Positions 1-13,438 of a stretch of 64,000 nucleotides of DNA are shown here, in pieces. A program made the position numbers and the translations under genes. Each line of letters starts with the position of its first letter. The first letter of the stretch is position 1. The notes under the pieces were generated by a model. The model had not been told where the DNA came from and searched no databases. It saw only the letters and a program-made list of their open reading frames with translations. The stretch is from assembly GCA_000611775.1 (NCBI GenBank), contig KK106982.1, forward strand, positions 4,782,996-4,846,995, written 5' to 3'. This stretch comes from Umbilicaria muhlenbergii (Eukaryota > Ascomycota > Lecanoromycetes > Umbilicariales > Umbilicariaceae).

Positions 1-544
1 ATATAACACTTTAAAAGACTCATGTGTGATCATACTGCTTTATGTGTGTAATCTTACTGCTCAGGATGCTCATGCCTTGAGCATCATGAGCAGTATCACA
101 TGTACGCCTGCTATGCATACCAATCAGGTACCGTCTAGTGAGAGGTGTAACAACTTTCATTAATGCATAATATCATGCTTTGACACAGAAATTAAAGTCA
201 TGAGTTTATGATGAGAAAGTGTGTTTCTTTTAGCATATGATTATTTTTATTAAAGTGAGTAGCATGTTGAAATCTTGAATTTCATTTAATCACAGCTGTT
301 TCACAAGTTTTTTCATTTTCATGATTTTTAACATCTTTTTAATTACTTGATCTTATAAGCTGAAAATGAATGAGCTTAATATTCTTTAACAGATCATTAT
401 AAGTCACTGCAAGATTATTTATAAAATGATCATCATCTTTATTGCACAAACAGGCTTTTTCATGCATCATAAATGTGATTAAATATTAATACTGCAGGGT
501 TACATGTAACATGATGATTATCTTTAATGAGCAAAGAAGTGTTT

Positions 545-772
545 TGTGAGACTATAACATCTCTTACTAAAAAGGGAAGTATAGTCAAGGTTCATGACAG
601 CATGAGATATAAATGTATAAAGGTTATATAATTCTAATTATATAAAACTAATAACTAAGGAATGAAGGTGAGATCAAGCAGTGCAGAGTTTTCATGTGAC
701 TCATTAACACTGTCAAGCTGCTTGTAAGTCACATGCCCTACATGAGTCTCAGATTATTATTAACTCATGATA
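545..772 (-). repeat. 3' LTR of A1
   Basis: 228 bp, aligned end to end with 7,122-7,349. It begins TGTGAGACTATAAC on the plus strand. The duplication tgttt lies just outside at 540-544. Confidence 0.88.
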
Positions 773-2280
773 ATTACCTCCCCTCTATGCAGTGACCCTT
801 CAGCGCAGAAAGGTGAGTGACTGATAAAAAACTCAATTAACAGTTGAATCAGTGATGTGATGTCAACACTGATTAAATGAGATGATAATGAGGTGAGCTT
901 ATCATGTGACAGTGAAAACTTTGAGGAGTGAAGAGGCAGCAGTGAAGTCATGACAGTGTAAACATGACAGCACTATGATAACATAATCAAGGCCTCAGGT
1001 GATGATATCACAATAAGAGCTTCAAAATATAAATACTGTCAACTCCTCAGCCTTCTGTCATCAACTTTTGTCAGAGCAGTGATGCATCATCATGACATCA
1101 TCAACACATTCTCAAAATGCATCATCTTCATCACTGCAACATCAGTCATTATGCCTGTAAGTCAGAGAAACTGACTCTGCACATGCACTTTTAATGTGAG
1201 TCATCATATAATGCTCACTCATTATCAAGTGCTTCTCTGAACCTCATGCATGACTTATTAAACCCTTTTGCCTCTGATGTAGTCATCATTTCACAGATGA
1301 TATCACGCAGGTATGTGACATCTGTTTAAATGTTAAATGTGCATATTGCGCAAATTTGCACAAAGCTTGTCTTTTAATAAGTTTAACTCACTCATTTATT
1401 ATTTTTCACTGATGATTTAAGGTTCTTGCATGATTTACCTGCAAGGTAAACACCTTCATACACTTAATTAATAAAATTAATATTAACACTTCTTCACCTG
1501 CTCTCCTGACTGCTCTCAAGGCGCGTTAAAAGTGTTATAACAAAAAGATTACAGTGCATCTTCATGTTGTTGACTGTCATCAGAAGTTATTGAAATTAAA
1601 GTTTACTGTCAAGATCAACCTTCTGCTTCTTAAGCAGATTAAACACATCAATAATGCACTTGAAGATATCCTGAATATCATGTGATATTCAGTTTAATCC
1701 TCTTCTCTTCACTCCTGACGTGACAGTTATAATCAGCTAACGTGCATCTTATTTTAAAAGTGTTTGCCCGTCATTGTAGATGATGATGATGATGATGATG
1801 ATGAGGATTTTTCTCCCTTCAGGGAATCAGAGGAGTCAGAGGAGAATGATGATGATGATGAAAATGAGTAAATAATATTTTGTCAGCATTTTGTTGATTT
1901 TATATGATAATTCTTTTTCAGCCTGCTCTGATTCACTGTCACAACAATAATAATATTATGCTTTTTTTATACTTTGCTGATGATTCATCTTCTTTAATGA
2001 ACTTGTCATTCTTAACTCTTGTCATAGATCATTTATAAAGTCTTAATAAAATCTGTAAAACCCCTTGAGGAAAATCAGGAAAGAATATTTTTATGACATT
2101 AATTAAGTCTTGATCACTTCTTTCTACACTCATTTAATTCATTATTAAAGATTGATCATATTTCCTGCACACCTTTTAAGTTCTTTTTTAACACTCATTG
2201 ATCATATTCTTCTGATTAACCCTTTTATCTCACTTTGTACAGGATTTTATTCCTGAATTTTCAGCAGTTTAAAATCTCTT
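773..2280. other. Non-pol tail of A1 with antisense acidic run
   Basis: The stretch between the integrase part and the 3' LTR of A1 shows no pol similarity. On the opposite (plus) strand, 1,779-1,869 is an uninterrupted GAT/GAG-rich run that would read as a strongly acidic Asp/Glu peptide ending in a stop. A TATA-like word (aatataaata) lies near 1,027, and several gtaagt/gtatgt and cag/tag splice-like words lie between them. This could be a second, antisense coding region carried by the element, or just low-complexity sequence. Part of it (2,010-2,105) recurs in element E. Confidence 0.35.
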
Positions 2281-5200
2281 CAACTTCATATTCTTCTTCA
2301 TCATCAATTAACTCTGAAGGCAGCAGTAATGATTCAGAGTCTTCATCAGCTCTGCACTGATAAAGCTTCAGATAAGAGACATGAAAAATATTATGAATTT
2401 AATAAATGAGTGATAAAGTTAACCTGTAGGCCTGCTTCCTTATTAAGTCTTCAACTTAAAATAATTTAATGAATTTGTGAGACAGTTTCCTGCTCAAGTG
2501 CTTCTGTCATAAGTTTTTCATGAATAACATTATCAAGTCTCTCACATTATAGGTCTTGAGTTTATGTTTAACATCATAATATTTTGCCTGAGAATTAACT
2601 ACATTTTTTCATTGTTGTGACAGCACTTCTTGTATGTCATGAAATTATTTCACTTGATTTTTAACTGCAGGTACCTCTTTTTTCTTAAAGTCATCTTCAA
2701 CTTCAAATCTTACTTCTGAATGATAAACATACATGACATAAAAAAAGCTGCATCTTATTGATGCTTGTGTTCTGTTATTGTAAGTGAATTCTGTCAGAGG
2801 TAAAAGATTCATTCAGTTGTCTTGTTCATCTGAGCAATAACAGTGAAGATAATGTTTCAAGGTTTGATTCTGTCATTCTGTCTGTTCATTCATTTGCAGG
2901 TGAAAGGCAGTGCTTAGTTGATGCTTCATTCTTAAATAATAACACATTTCTGATCAGAAAGCGCTTGTGAAAACTGATCTTTAATCAGAGACAGCCTCTT
3001 TCAGTACATTAAATCAGTATATTATTTCCTCATAGAACAAGTTGATCAACTCTGTTGTTGTAACTGTTTTCATGATTTGAATGTATTGAGCCATTTTTGT
3101 ATATCAATTCATAATCATTAAGATCACATTGTAGACGCAATTCTTGCATTTACTTGACAGCAAGTCAGTGATAAAATTCATTATGACTTGCTGTCATGAT
3201 TCTTCTGACTGAGGCAACGCCTGTAGCTCATCATAAAGATAATGTTTAAGCACTTTCACCCTTTAACAGATGTCACATGATGCAACATAATCTTTAACAT
3301 CTTGACTCATATCAATTCAATAATATTTGTGATCAATTAATTCAAGAGTTCTTTCTACCCTGAAATGCTCTGTCAAGGCATCATCATGATGATGTTTCAA
3401 GATCTCTGCCCTTACTGACTTTTCTTTCAGAACATATATTTGTTCCTCATGAAATAAAAGGCCTTCAGAGTTAAATCTTCAGAGACTTTCAGCTTTAACC
3501 TTGTGCTTCACTGATGTACAATCAGCGTTGCGTGTCACTTCTACAAATGAATCATCATTTTGTAGAGTTTGAATAAAATAACTTAAAGATAAACTAAAGC
3601 TTTCATCAGCTGTTTCATGAATGACAAGATCTCTTATCATCACATGTGAAATGAGTTGTTTGCAATCAACAATTTCAGTGACAGAGTTAAGCTGTTTCAC
3701 AGTTACATCACAGTCATCATGAGCAGATGTTTTGTCATCACTTCTTCAGCATTTTTTCTGAAATTTGAGGTCTTTAATCTCAGTCATTCTCTTCACCTCT
3801 GTGAGCAACTGCCTCACAATAGAGGCATATTTAGATGAGAATATGTTCATAAGAGTGATTAACTTTCTCTGAAGTGTTGAGAGTAATTTCTTCATAATTT
3901 TACTCATCTCTTCAACATCCCTGTAGTCTGATCACCTCAACAGCACATCAGCAGGGTTGATCTTTTTAAACTGATGCAGAATATTAAAATCAAAAGCAGT
4001 GAGCTTCATTGCTCATTGTGCTTGCTTATCATTCAATTCCTTCATGTTCATAAATTCTCATAGATTGTTATGATCAGTTAATACCTTTATGATATGACAA
4101 CTGCCTTCAAGATAGTGGCGTCAGTGTTTAAACATCATAATGATGACAAGGAGCTCCTGATTATGAGTTTCATATTAAATCTCTGAAGAAGACAGCTTTC
4201 TTGATCAGAACACAACTGAATGTCACTCTTCATTATTTAACAGCTAAGACAGGATGTCACTGAGCTTAATGATTAATGCATCAGTTTTCACCTGTATTCA
4301 TAACTTTGAGTCAAAGTGAATCAGGGTGAGCGCTGTCATAAAGGTCTCACAGAGGCGGTTAAACACCTTTTTTGCATCATTTGAGAATTTAAAAGACTTA
4401 AACTTTTTTTCATCCTTGCTACCTTTCATAAGGTTTGTCAAGGGGGCTGCAACTTGTGAATAGCACTTAATAAAGCGTTTATAAAAGTTTACAAAGCTCA
4501 GGAAGACTTGTACTTCCTGAAAAGTTTTTAATACTGATCAGTCTCATATGATGTTCACTCATCACAGATTCATCACTACACCTTCAGTTGTGATAATAAA
4601 CTTTAAGAATTTCACCTTGATAATGAAGAATTCACACTTCTTAGAGTTCATGTAAAGTTGAAATCAATAAAGTCAGTTTAACACCTGCTTAACATGCTCT
4701 CAGTGTTTCACTGATGATTCTGAATATATAAGAATGTCATCTAGATAGACAACACAAAAGACATTCACAAGCTCTGTCAACACTCAGTTGATGTAAACCT
4801 GAAATGTAGTCAGCGCATTTGCCAATCTGAAAGGCATGATCATATACTCAAAGTGATCATAATGAGTGTGAAATGCTGTTTTTCACTCATCACCCTCCTT
4901 GATGTGAATATGATGATAGATGTTCTTCAAATCTAGCTTCATAAATAACTTAACTTCATTAAGCTGATTCAACATTTCACTTATAAGAAGTAACAGGTGC
5001 CTGTTCTTGATGATCATCTTATTCAACCTCTGATAATCAACACATAACTGCAGCCCTTCATCTTTCTTTGAAACAAAAAGAATGAGTGCCCCTGCAGAGC
5101 TCATGAAATGATGAATTCAACCTTTCATTAAGACATCATTCAAGTATTCTCATAACACCCTTAATTCAGTATTGAAGAGGTTATACAAAGAGTCATAAGG

Positions 5201-7121
5201 TGAATCTGTGCTGTTCAAGTCAATTGCATGATCACTGATCTTGTGAAGTGAAAGGAGGTCAGCATTCTCTGTTGAAAATACATCTGCATAATCAATGTAC
5301 TCCTCAGGTAAAGCTTGTGTTATTTCAGTGCTTTATATGCACACCTTTGATGCAGCGTCATCACTCAGACTGACTCATATCATGACATAAACAGCAGAGT
5401 GGTCTTGAATCTCCCTTGTGAATTTATCAGGTGACTGTAACTTGATAAACTGCTTCTTAATGTTGAAGCATCACACCTTCATTCTGTAGTCAATTCACAC
5501 ATGTTTGATCTTCAATGCAAGAAGTTCAAGGATAAGGGGTGATCCTGACTTATTTAAAGTGTAGAACACATGTTCACATTCATGAAATTATCTTCAACTG
5601 TCAGTAAGCTGATAATGCACATGATAAGCACTGAAGCAGTAAGCCTTCTGATCATTCAAGAATTAAAGTTGAGGCAATAAGCCCTTCATATGAGTCAATT
5701 GATGTTTAATAATGAAGTGTTGTAAAATCACATTGACTTCAGCTCCTGTATTCAATAAGGCTTGCATGAGTATGACATCATCATTGTGAAGAACTTGTTC
5801 ATCAACAATTAAACTGAGCTTTAAGATTATTATTGTTCAGTGCTTCAACAACATGAAGCCTTCACTGAAGTGTTCTCATTTTTTAATGCTGAAACAGCTG
5901 CAACTGAGGTCTTATTTAAGTCTGAGTTCTTCACAAGTTGTGAATAATCAGAGGAATAATGTTTCTTCTGATTGCAATTTCAACAAGTCACATGTGACAA
6001 GTTCTTTATTTCAGGAGCCTTCACTGATTCATTTTCATATTTATTATTTCACTTGCTCTTCTTCTTACCCTCATCAGGCTTGTGATCTTTATTCTCAGCA
6101 GGCTTCAATGATGACTCAAGTTTACAACTGAAGATAACTGTCATATTAGAATTTGCTTTCAACTTCACAGCACCTCTTAAACATAAGTTATTCTTCAAGT
6201 GTGCAGTTAAAGTGATAATTCTCTTTCAAGTTGTGAGTAAGTCCTGATAATTTATTAAGGCTGCATAAACCTCAGGCTTCAATTTTGTGAAGAAGTGAGT
6301 CCTCATGTGCTCTTCACTGTAAAGAGGTAACTGAGCTTTCAAGGTGCTTAAATAATTATTAAAAGCTTAAACTGATTAATGAGGTAATTAAACAGCATCA
6401 TTATACAGCTGAGTAATGTGAAGCTGATGATTCACAGAGTCCTCAATAATGTTGAGCAGGAATTTCATAAAATCATCTCAGATAACAGTGAAATAATCTT
6501 TAATCTCATCATCTCACAGTCATGCCTCCTTTGGTTCACTCTTTAAATATTGCATGATGTAAATCACCTTATCCTCTTCATGAGGGAAATTAATCAAGTT
6601 GAAACAAAAGATATTTCTTGCATTCTGCATTTAATTCAGATGCTCCTTCACATTCTTGTCATAATATAGCAGCAACTCCTTTGCCTGAATTCTTGATCAT
6701 ACATTTCATATTAACAGCATTTCATCAGCGCTCCGCTTGCTAATTATGAACTCATCATTCATTGAGTCAAAAAATCTCTCAGCTGAGATATCAACATGAG
6801 CAGCAGAATCTTTAAGTAAGTTGATCTGCAGCATTAAAACTTCTGTTTAAAGCTGCTGCAGCTCTTGTCACTTTAAGAGTTCATCTCACTGTCATCTCAC
6901 TTGCATTATCTCATTATTAATGTTGTGCATCATATCACCTGAGGATCCTCTACTCATGAGGTTCACTTCACTGATGTCAGAAGAAATGAGTAATGTTTCA
7001 TGATTATTTTGTTGATTCTTCATCATCATGTCTCATTCTGCTTTAGAAGTTTGATGTAGTTGATTTCAAGTCTGCATCTTATCTCAGGTCATCACCCTTT
7101 TGAAGGTAAAGTTATTAAAAT

Positions 7122-7349
7122 TGTGAGATTATAACATCCCTTACTAGAAAGGGAAGTATAGTCAAGTTTCATGACAGCATGAGATATAAATGTATAAAGA
7201 TTATATGATCCTAATTATATAAAATTAATAACTAAGGAATGAAGGTGAGATTAAGCAGTGTAAAGTTTTCATGTGACTCATTAATGCTGTTAAGCTGCTT
7301 GTAGGTCACATGCTCTACGTGAGTTTTAAATTGTCATTAACCTGTGACA
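7122..7349 (-). repeat. 5' LTR of A1
   Basis: 228 bp, begins TGTGAGATTATAAC and ends CCTGTGACA on the plus strand; the duplication tgttt follows at 7,350-7,354. The same LTR occurs as a solo copy at 59,277-59,504 and as a decayed copy from 22,805. Confidence 0.88.
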
Positions 7350-7689
7350 TGTTTTAACACAAAGTATACATAATCTGATATCTGTTCAATTACACTGCAG
7401 AGTTACACATGCCTCATATACATGTCTTGATCATTATTTTTCAGCATTATCTTTCAAGAGTAAAAAGGATTTTCTGTGTAATATATTTATCTGACATCTC
7501 TTTTGATATGCATATAAGTGTAGTTATTCTCTACACAACAATATTTCTTTTCTTAAATCACTCATTATTGCAATTTTCATATACACTTCTATCAATATGT
7601 TTTAATATGATAGTGACTTTTCTCTCTCAGAAGCAGAAGAAATTCTCATTTTTCTTTTATAATCATAAACCTCTCAGAAATCTGAGAAT

Positions 7690-10449
7690 GCTTAAATTTT
7701 ACTTCATGCTCTTTAAAATCTATCATCATTTATTGCACTTCAATGCAACACTCTCAAGACACACATTTTCTGAAAAAGTGACAAGTGATATGTGAAACTT
7801 TTTCATGAGTGATGAAAGTCAACCCTACATGATCTTTGCACTTATGACAAACTGAAAGACAATTTTAAATGAAGATTCATTACTTAATCCTTCAACTACT
7901 GAAACCTGTTTGAGCAGGTCATAATTATGCAGAGTGAAAAGTTAAATTTATAATGTAAACTTTATCAAGCTGTCATCAGTCACCTGAATATGAAAAACAC
8001 TGATTTCAGCATTATGAAGAAGCATTTGCATTCAGACTGCTACAAGATATCACTTAAATGAAAGTACTCACAATTTACATTAAATGAACTGTTGCAGTTA
8101 ACAGTGAATTTGTTTCTTTTTATATATTACCTTTCTTATCAGTACTAATGCTGAAAGTTAATGCTTTTATGATATTTTTTAAAAATGAACAGTATGCAAC
8201 CTTGACATTCTGATATACATGAAGGAGGTCTTTAAACAGTAAATCATTAATGCACTTATATTTATGAACATCTTCTTTTGATTCATTGAGAATAAGCAGC
8301 TTCATATCACTCTTATGATGCTTCAAGATGACATTCAAATATCTTGTCATAATAAAATCTGAAACCTTGTCACAGATTAATATCAAAAAGTGATGCTCAC
8401 TGTATAAAAAAATCTTGCTCAGAAAAAAAATAAAATGTCATTAACTTTAAATTATTGATCTCATAATCACTTATCCTTCTTGATGATTACTGCTTATTAC
8501 ATTGATAATAACTGAAATTATAATGAGGCCTTATTAAGATTCAAGCATGTAAATGAATCACATATTGAAGTCACTCTGACAGATCACATTTTTAATGTTC
8601 TGAAGATCTTTAAAATCAAGAACAAGCTCTTCATTATCACTACAGATAACATCTTTAATAACATCATTATATGCACACATCTGAAGTCAATCTTAAGTGG
8701 TGATCATGATATTCAATGAGACAATGCTGAAATAATAATATCATGCATGACACATGTCTTAGCTCTTGCTGTCAAGGCTTTACTGAGGTCACTTAATGTG
8801 AACATCAAAAATGATCATCATGTGAAGATATAAAATGTGAACAAGTTGATAAAGATTCAAGAGAAGGTATCTTTAATTAACATCATGTAAAAGGCAAGTG
8901 AAATGATAATGCTCATTAATAATGCTTAAATGTTAACAACATGTGATAAATTCAGTATCTTTCAATCACAATTAACTCTTCCTCACAGAGATTTAAATAA
9001 TTTGCAGATATTCAACAGCAAGTTTATGTAAACAACTTAAATTAAAAACCTCTTCAAATGATTCAGAATGTCAAGATGTGATGAAATTTCATGTATGACA
9101 TGCTTCTTTAAACTTATGTTTTATAAAAGACCCTGCGCAACTTTGTTCTTAATGAACAAGATAGAAAGCTCTGAGTTTTTATAATCATTAATTCAAAATG
9201 AGAACAGGTCTGTTACCTTTTAACATTATTAAAATCATTTAAAGATTGAACTGCAGCACTTTTGAAAATTATTAAAGTTACAATACATAAGACCTGGTAC
9301 ATGTACAATCAACTCATTAATCACATTGCAGATCATTGCTGCTGAGTGCAGCTGAAAATCACTCTCTGAAAGCATGAACTGATTACTGCCCTGAAAGCCT
9401 GTCAAAATAAGTTGAGGGATTATTATGAGAATTTATAAACAAGTTAATGATGAATTTATAATCTTGCAACTGTTTTAAACCCGTCATGTAAAATGATTAA
9501 ATATAAGATAACTTTAATGCATATATCTGCTTAATCATGACTAATGCATCATAGGAGAAAGAAGTAATAAAATCTTAAGAAATTAAGTGAAATCAACAGT
9601 TTCAAGATTATTATGATTTACATTACTTAAAATATGAGAGTCTGACTACAGACTCAACTACTGCTGCAAGTCAGTCACAGAATATGAATCTCAACACTTT
9701 AATTAAACAGATGAAGCTGAAAGATCAATAATGAATGAATACTCAAGATGATGTCTTTAAGTATCTTTTCACATCAGTCAATTATGTCAATGATTTATTA
9801 AAGATAATGCTCAAAGGTAATCCTGATATGAGGCTTGAGTTAACTACATCATTAGATGTGAAGTGTTAATTACAGTGACCTCAAAGATTTCTCTTAAATG
9901 ACAAGAGATGTTCTTGCTGTATGTGCTTTTAAAGTAGATGTGAAATGCATCTTTAATATGATTAAAGACATCTGCAATTGATGATGTGAACATCTGAGTG
10001 CTGAGACTATATGTATGCTCTGTTTAATTAAGTATTATGAGTAAAACACCTTGTTGAATGACCTTATTGATAATGACAATAATAATGAGGAAGTCAGCAT
10101 CTTTGAAACCTGAATTTAAGAAACCTCTGTTCTAAATGAGTTAATTATAACAGATGATGAGGAGGCTTATGAGTTCATGAAGACATTTTAATGAAGGAAG
10201 CTTACCTCTGTCAAGTGCAAAAAAGTGACAATGAACAGTGATAATCATGATGAGTTCAATATGAATGATTCAGATGATATGAAAGTAAATGAACTTGCTG
10301 ATATACATCAGATGAGGGTGAAAATGAGGCAAAGTAATGACTTAAACACCTTTATTGTGATTGAAGATGTATTAGAGGGCAGAGGGCAAGATGATTTTAA
10401 TATGTTTTTATCATCTGATGACCTGATGACCTCCCTCACTTCAACATAA
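7690..10449 (+). pseudogene. hAT transposase pseudogene
   Basis: Plus-strand fragments read as a fungal hAT (Restless-like) transposase. From about 8,435 the frame reads SLTLN, then SFLMITAYYIDNN, then a KLFIITTDN block (8,620-8,650), which is the RNase H-like catalytic core. MTHVLALAVKALL follows at about 8,744-8,794, a KLRDYYENL block near 9,410, and the C-terminal dimerisation region near 9,898-10,030 (TRDVLAV, then LSAETI). A final open stretch of 74 codons (10,225-10,449) is acidic and unassigned, and probably is the protein's tail. Tryptophan positions of the family are usually stop codons here and there are dozens of stops, so it cannot make a full protein. The N-terminal BED-type finger expected in this family was not recognised. 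The 88-codon reverse frame at 8,120-8,386 is only a shadow. Confidence 0.7.
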
Positions 10450-10917
10450 ATGAGTGAAGCTTGAAGAAGATCAACTGCAGTTAATTAAAGCAAGCAACTT
10501 ATAAATTCAACATATAAGTGACACATCATTATCAGCATCAGTCAATCAGTATTATTGTCTGCAGATCAACATTAAGTTGCATTATGAGATCAGTTACAGA
10601 TACAGTCTGCAAAGTTAAAAAAAATATACAGTCATTACAAATTCTAAATAAACATTACCTTTGAGCATTACCTTTGAGCATTACTTTTTTAACATATCAT
10701 GTTTTTCTTCATGTTTGCACAGTGCTCATAATGTATAATATCAGTCTTTGTGGATTAGTAATTTAATTATAAATATGTAAGAGTATTTAATTATTATAAT
10801 ACCTGCCTTCAATAACAACACAATGCAAAGCTGTGATAACATGAGAAGAAAAGTGATGTTATTACTTATATTAAATTCACTACTGTTATGATGACTAAGC
10901 AATTTTAACTGTATATG
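10450..10917. other. AT-rich stretch, no gene
   Basis: No coding frame or recognisable family. The only structure is a short direct duplication (cctttgagcattac) near 10,660-10,690. It may contain the unseen right end of the hAT element. Confidence 0.4.
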
Positions 10918-11186
10918 ATTAGTTTAGTGTTCATGTGAGTACCTCAGAGTTGACTTGATTGATCACTGAATATTAAATCTGTGAAGGAGTTGAACTTGTG
11001 AGTTAAGTTTTTAATCATTGACTTGACCTGACCTGACTCAAATGACAGTTTACTTAACATGCACATAAAAGTTTTAATCTTCATGCTTGTTTTTTCTTTT
11101 GCTTCTTAAACTAGAATTCTTCTCTGTAGCTAAATGTCAGCTTGTTAAATCATATGCATTAATTCATAATTTGCATAATTCTGACA
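10918..11186 (+). repeat. LTR-like repeat F, copy 1
   Basis: The left part (from about 10,918, TGTTCATGTGAGTACC at 10,928) matches 46,030-46,165. The right part (about 11,045-11,186, ending ATTCTGACA) matches the 3' halves of the LTRs of elements D1 and D2. It has the size and CTGACA end of a solo LTR of a D-related Gypsy family. No matching target duplication was found, and the exact left end is uncertain. Confidence 0.5.
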
Positions 11187-11311
11187 ATCTTAAATCTTTC
11201 TTATAAATTCATTAAGTGATTATAGCTTGATAAATTAATTCTTAATATTAAAATATCATATCTTTATTCTACAATCAATTCATATATACTCAGCTTTTAA
11301 AATAAAAAATT

Positions 11312-11766
11312 TGTAAATGTATTATCATGAAGTAATATCTTAATTAAGGAATTATAAAGTCATGTGACAATAATGACTTAAACTTATAATTGATGATTTA
11401 CAATAATATGATATTGCTAATAAGTAGAGAATTATTGTTAAGAAAGAAAGTAAAACATGTTTTAACCTCATAATATATTTCTTCTGAAGTTAACCTGCTT
11501 GAGGAAAATCTCATGAAGCAGTTACCTCAATGAAGCTGTTTTCACAAGATGTTCATTACTGAATCACATTTTCATGAGATGTCATTAATAATGTTAACTT
11601 CTTTAACTACTTTCATGAAGTGTCAAGAATGATGTTTATTAATTGAGCTTTCTCATGAGATTAATTCACTAATGAAAGTTATCTTCACAAAGTTGTGCTG
11701 TTGTTAAGTATAATCTTTTTTATTCTGAACTAGCACTTGATGAGTTTCATACACTGAATACTCACA
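11312..11766 (-). repeat. Solo LTR of Gypsy family C
   Basis: The reverse complement matches the LTRs of element C from end to end but has a single copy of the internal subrepeat (455 bp, against 609 and 768 bp). It begins TGTAAATG and ends CTCACA on the plus strand. It is flanked by aaatt (11,307-11,311) and gaatt (11,767-11,771), a 5-bp duplication with one transition. This is a recombination product left by an older insertion of family C. Confidence 0.75.
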
Positions 11767-11818
11767 GAATTAAGAATAAAAGATGATTTTAATTTTTTTA
11801 AGATGTAAAATATATATT

Positions 11819-11944
11819 CATTGTTATGATATTATTATAATTTTACTGAGTTATAATTGTTCTGCATGATGTTAATGAGTATATATGTCATATCACTCTT
11901 CTAGATAATCAGACAAGACTTATACATATATATTTATTTTAACA
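11819..11944 (+). repeat. Repeat X, copy 1
   Basis: About 125 bp, matching 20,776-20,900 with mostly transition differences; both end in TATTTTAACA. The pair flanks element C and could be LTR remnants of an older element into which family C inserted. Confidence 0.55.
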
Positions 11945-12829
11945 AATGATAACAACACCTGATTAAAGATTTATGTTCAATCTTCATACTGAATAAACAT
12001 AATATGTCATCAGCAGTACTTAATTATATATGATTAATTCTTCATGATAACATTAGTCAATAACACTTACTATAAAGACATCAATCTTTAAACATTAATC
12101 TTTAATAATATTTAATCAGTCAGCTAGCAGCTCTGTGAGAACATCACTGAAATATTAAGTTAAAATGAAATATTTTACATCTTTAAAACTACTTATTTAT
12201 TTATTTACTTACTTATCAGTCAACCTGCTTACAAGTCATGAGTTAACAGCCTTATAAAAATGTCACAGAGGTAAACTTAAAACATAAAATAAAAACAGCT
12301 GTTTTATGTCATTAAAACTCAGTTAAAACAAGATGTTAAATGAATCTTTTAACCTTCATCACCTCATCAAGGCTTTACCACACATAGAAGAGCTTAAAGA
12401 AGAAAATAATATAATGTAATCTTCTTCTACAAGTCTTAAATTCAGAAGATTCACCTTATGAGAGTTCATAAATGCAGGATTTCAATGAAAAGAGCATGAA
12501 AATGAAGAAGAATAAAAAATAAATGAGAAATGATTAATTAAACAGCTTAATAAACAGCAGGATGTAAATCACATGCTGTGCAAAAATATTAACTGCATAA
12601 ATGAGTGTATAAAAAGTTTAAAGAAGAGCATATAAACTTTATTTTATTATTTAAAGTTATCATGTTTAATTAATTCATGCTTCATTCACTTCTCAGGCAG
12701 TTAATGCTTCATTAATTACTGCTGATCTTTTAACCTGCCTCTGTGCAAGAACCTTTTAAAGAATTTAACTGTAAATATTTCACTCATCAGCCTCAGCACT
12801 CAACAAGATTTAAGAGAAATTTATTAAGT
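11945..12829. other. AT-rich stretch, no gene
   Basis: No coding frame, terminal repeat or family match was recognised. It lies between repeat X copy 1 and the 5' LTR of C and may be interior sequence of the element that X bounds. Confidence 0.4.
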
Positions 12830-13438
12830 TATGAGCATTCAATGTACAGAACTCATCAGGTGTTAATTTAAAATAAGAAAAATTATATTTAATAATAATA
12901 CAATCTTGCAAAGATAACTTTTATTAATGAATCAACCTCACAAAGAAACTCAGTTAAAGGATATCACTTTCAGCACTTCATGAAAGTGATTAAAGAAGTC
13001 AACATTATTAATGACATCTTATAAAAGTGTAATTTAATAATGAACTTGTGAAAACAGCTTCACTGAGATGACTGCTTCACATGAATTAACCTTGCAAGGG
13101 AATTCAGTCAAGGAATATCACTCTCAGCACTTCATGAAAATGATTAAAGAAGTCAACATTATTGATAACACCTCATGAAAATGTAATTTAATAATGAACA
13201 CTTCATGAAGACAGCTTCATTGAAGTGACTGCTTCATGAAATCTTCCTCAGACTGATTAACTTCAGAAGGAATATATAATGAGGTTAAAGCATGTCTCAT
13301 TTTCTTTCTTAATAATAATTCTCTACCTATTAGCAATATCATATTATTGTAAATCATCAATTATAAGCTTAAGTCATTATTGTCACATAACTTCATAATT
13401 CCTTAATTAAGATATTACCTCATGATAACACACTTACA
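12830..13438 (+). repeat. 5' LTR of C with two internal subrepeats
   Basis: 609 bp, starting TATGAGCATTCAATGTAC and ending CACTTACA. It contains two copies of a subrepeat of about 145 bp (marked by CACTTCATGAAA...TGATTAAAGAAGTCAAC). The last 200 bp match 20,565-20,765 and, inverted, 11,312-11,500. Confidence 0.8.

Larger units (their letters stand above)
545..7349 (-). mobile_element. Gypsy LTR retrotransposon A1 (fossil), inserted in hAT H1
   Basis: Complete-length element of 6,805 bp with two 228-bp LTRs, TG...CA ends, and a perfect 5-bp target duplication, tgttt, at 540-544 and 7350-7354. Coding direction is minus. A purine-rich tract (gaggggagg on the minus strand) abuts the LTR at 545-772, which is therefore the 3' LTR. 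Parts seen on the minus strand, 5' to 3': gag about 7,080-6,150, a zinc-knuckle-like patch near 5,960, reverse transcriptase about 5,140-4,500 (LCVDY, then KLDL), RNase H about 4,350-3,950, and integrase about 3,340-2,700. From 2,280 to 773 there is a non-pol tail. It is broken throughout by dozens of changes and is not active. It is younger than the hAT copy it interrupts. Confidence 0.85.
1..10449 (+). mobile_element. hAT-family DNA transposon H1, decayed, split by Gypsy A1
   Basis: This is a plain cut-and-paste DNA transposon. The parts at 1-544 and 7355 onward become contiguous if Gypsy A1 and one copy of its 5-bp duplication are removed. They then match the reverse complement of 61,245-64,000 along about 3 kb, which proves they are one repeat. 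The coding part is described under the transposase pseudogene. The match to the other copy begins near 270, so the outer end of this element may lie near or before the window start. Neither terminal inverted repeat was recognised. Bases 1-270 hold a short palindrome around 60-100 (a TGCTCA/TGAGCA pair) and nothing else clear. The right end is not fixed; 10,449 is the end of the last open frame. Confidence 0.7.

Noticed and set aside
7409-7795. 128-codon plus-strand frame with Phe/Ile/Leu-rich, membrane-like composition
   Set aside because: It lies in the hAT element upstream of the catalytic core and its hydrophobicity follows from T-rich decay; no membrane protein is supported.
8120-8386. 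88-codon minus-strand frame whose sequence is conserved at 62,699-62,965
   Set aside because: Conservation comes from the two hAT copies. The opposite strand reads as the transposase, so this frame is antisense shadow, not a gene.
10918-11186. Intact solo LTR with duplication for repeat F
   Set aside because: The bases outside (tttag and atctt) do not match and homology with copy 2 extends left of the apparent TG start, so the borders remain open.
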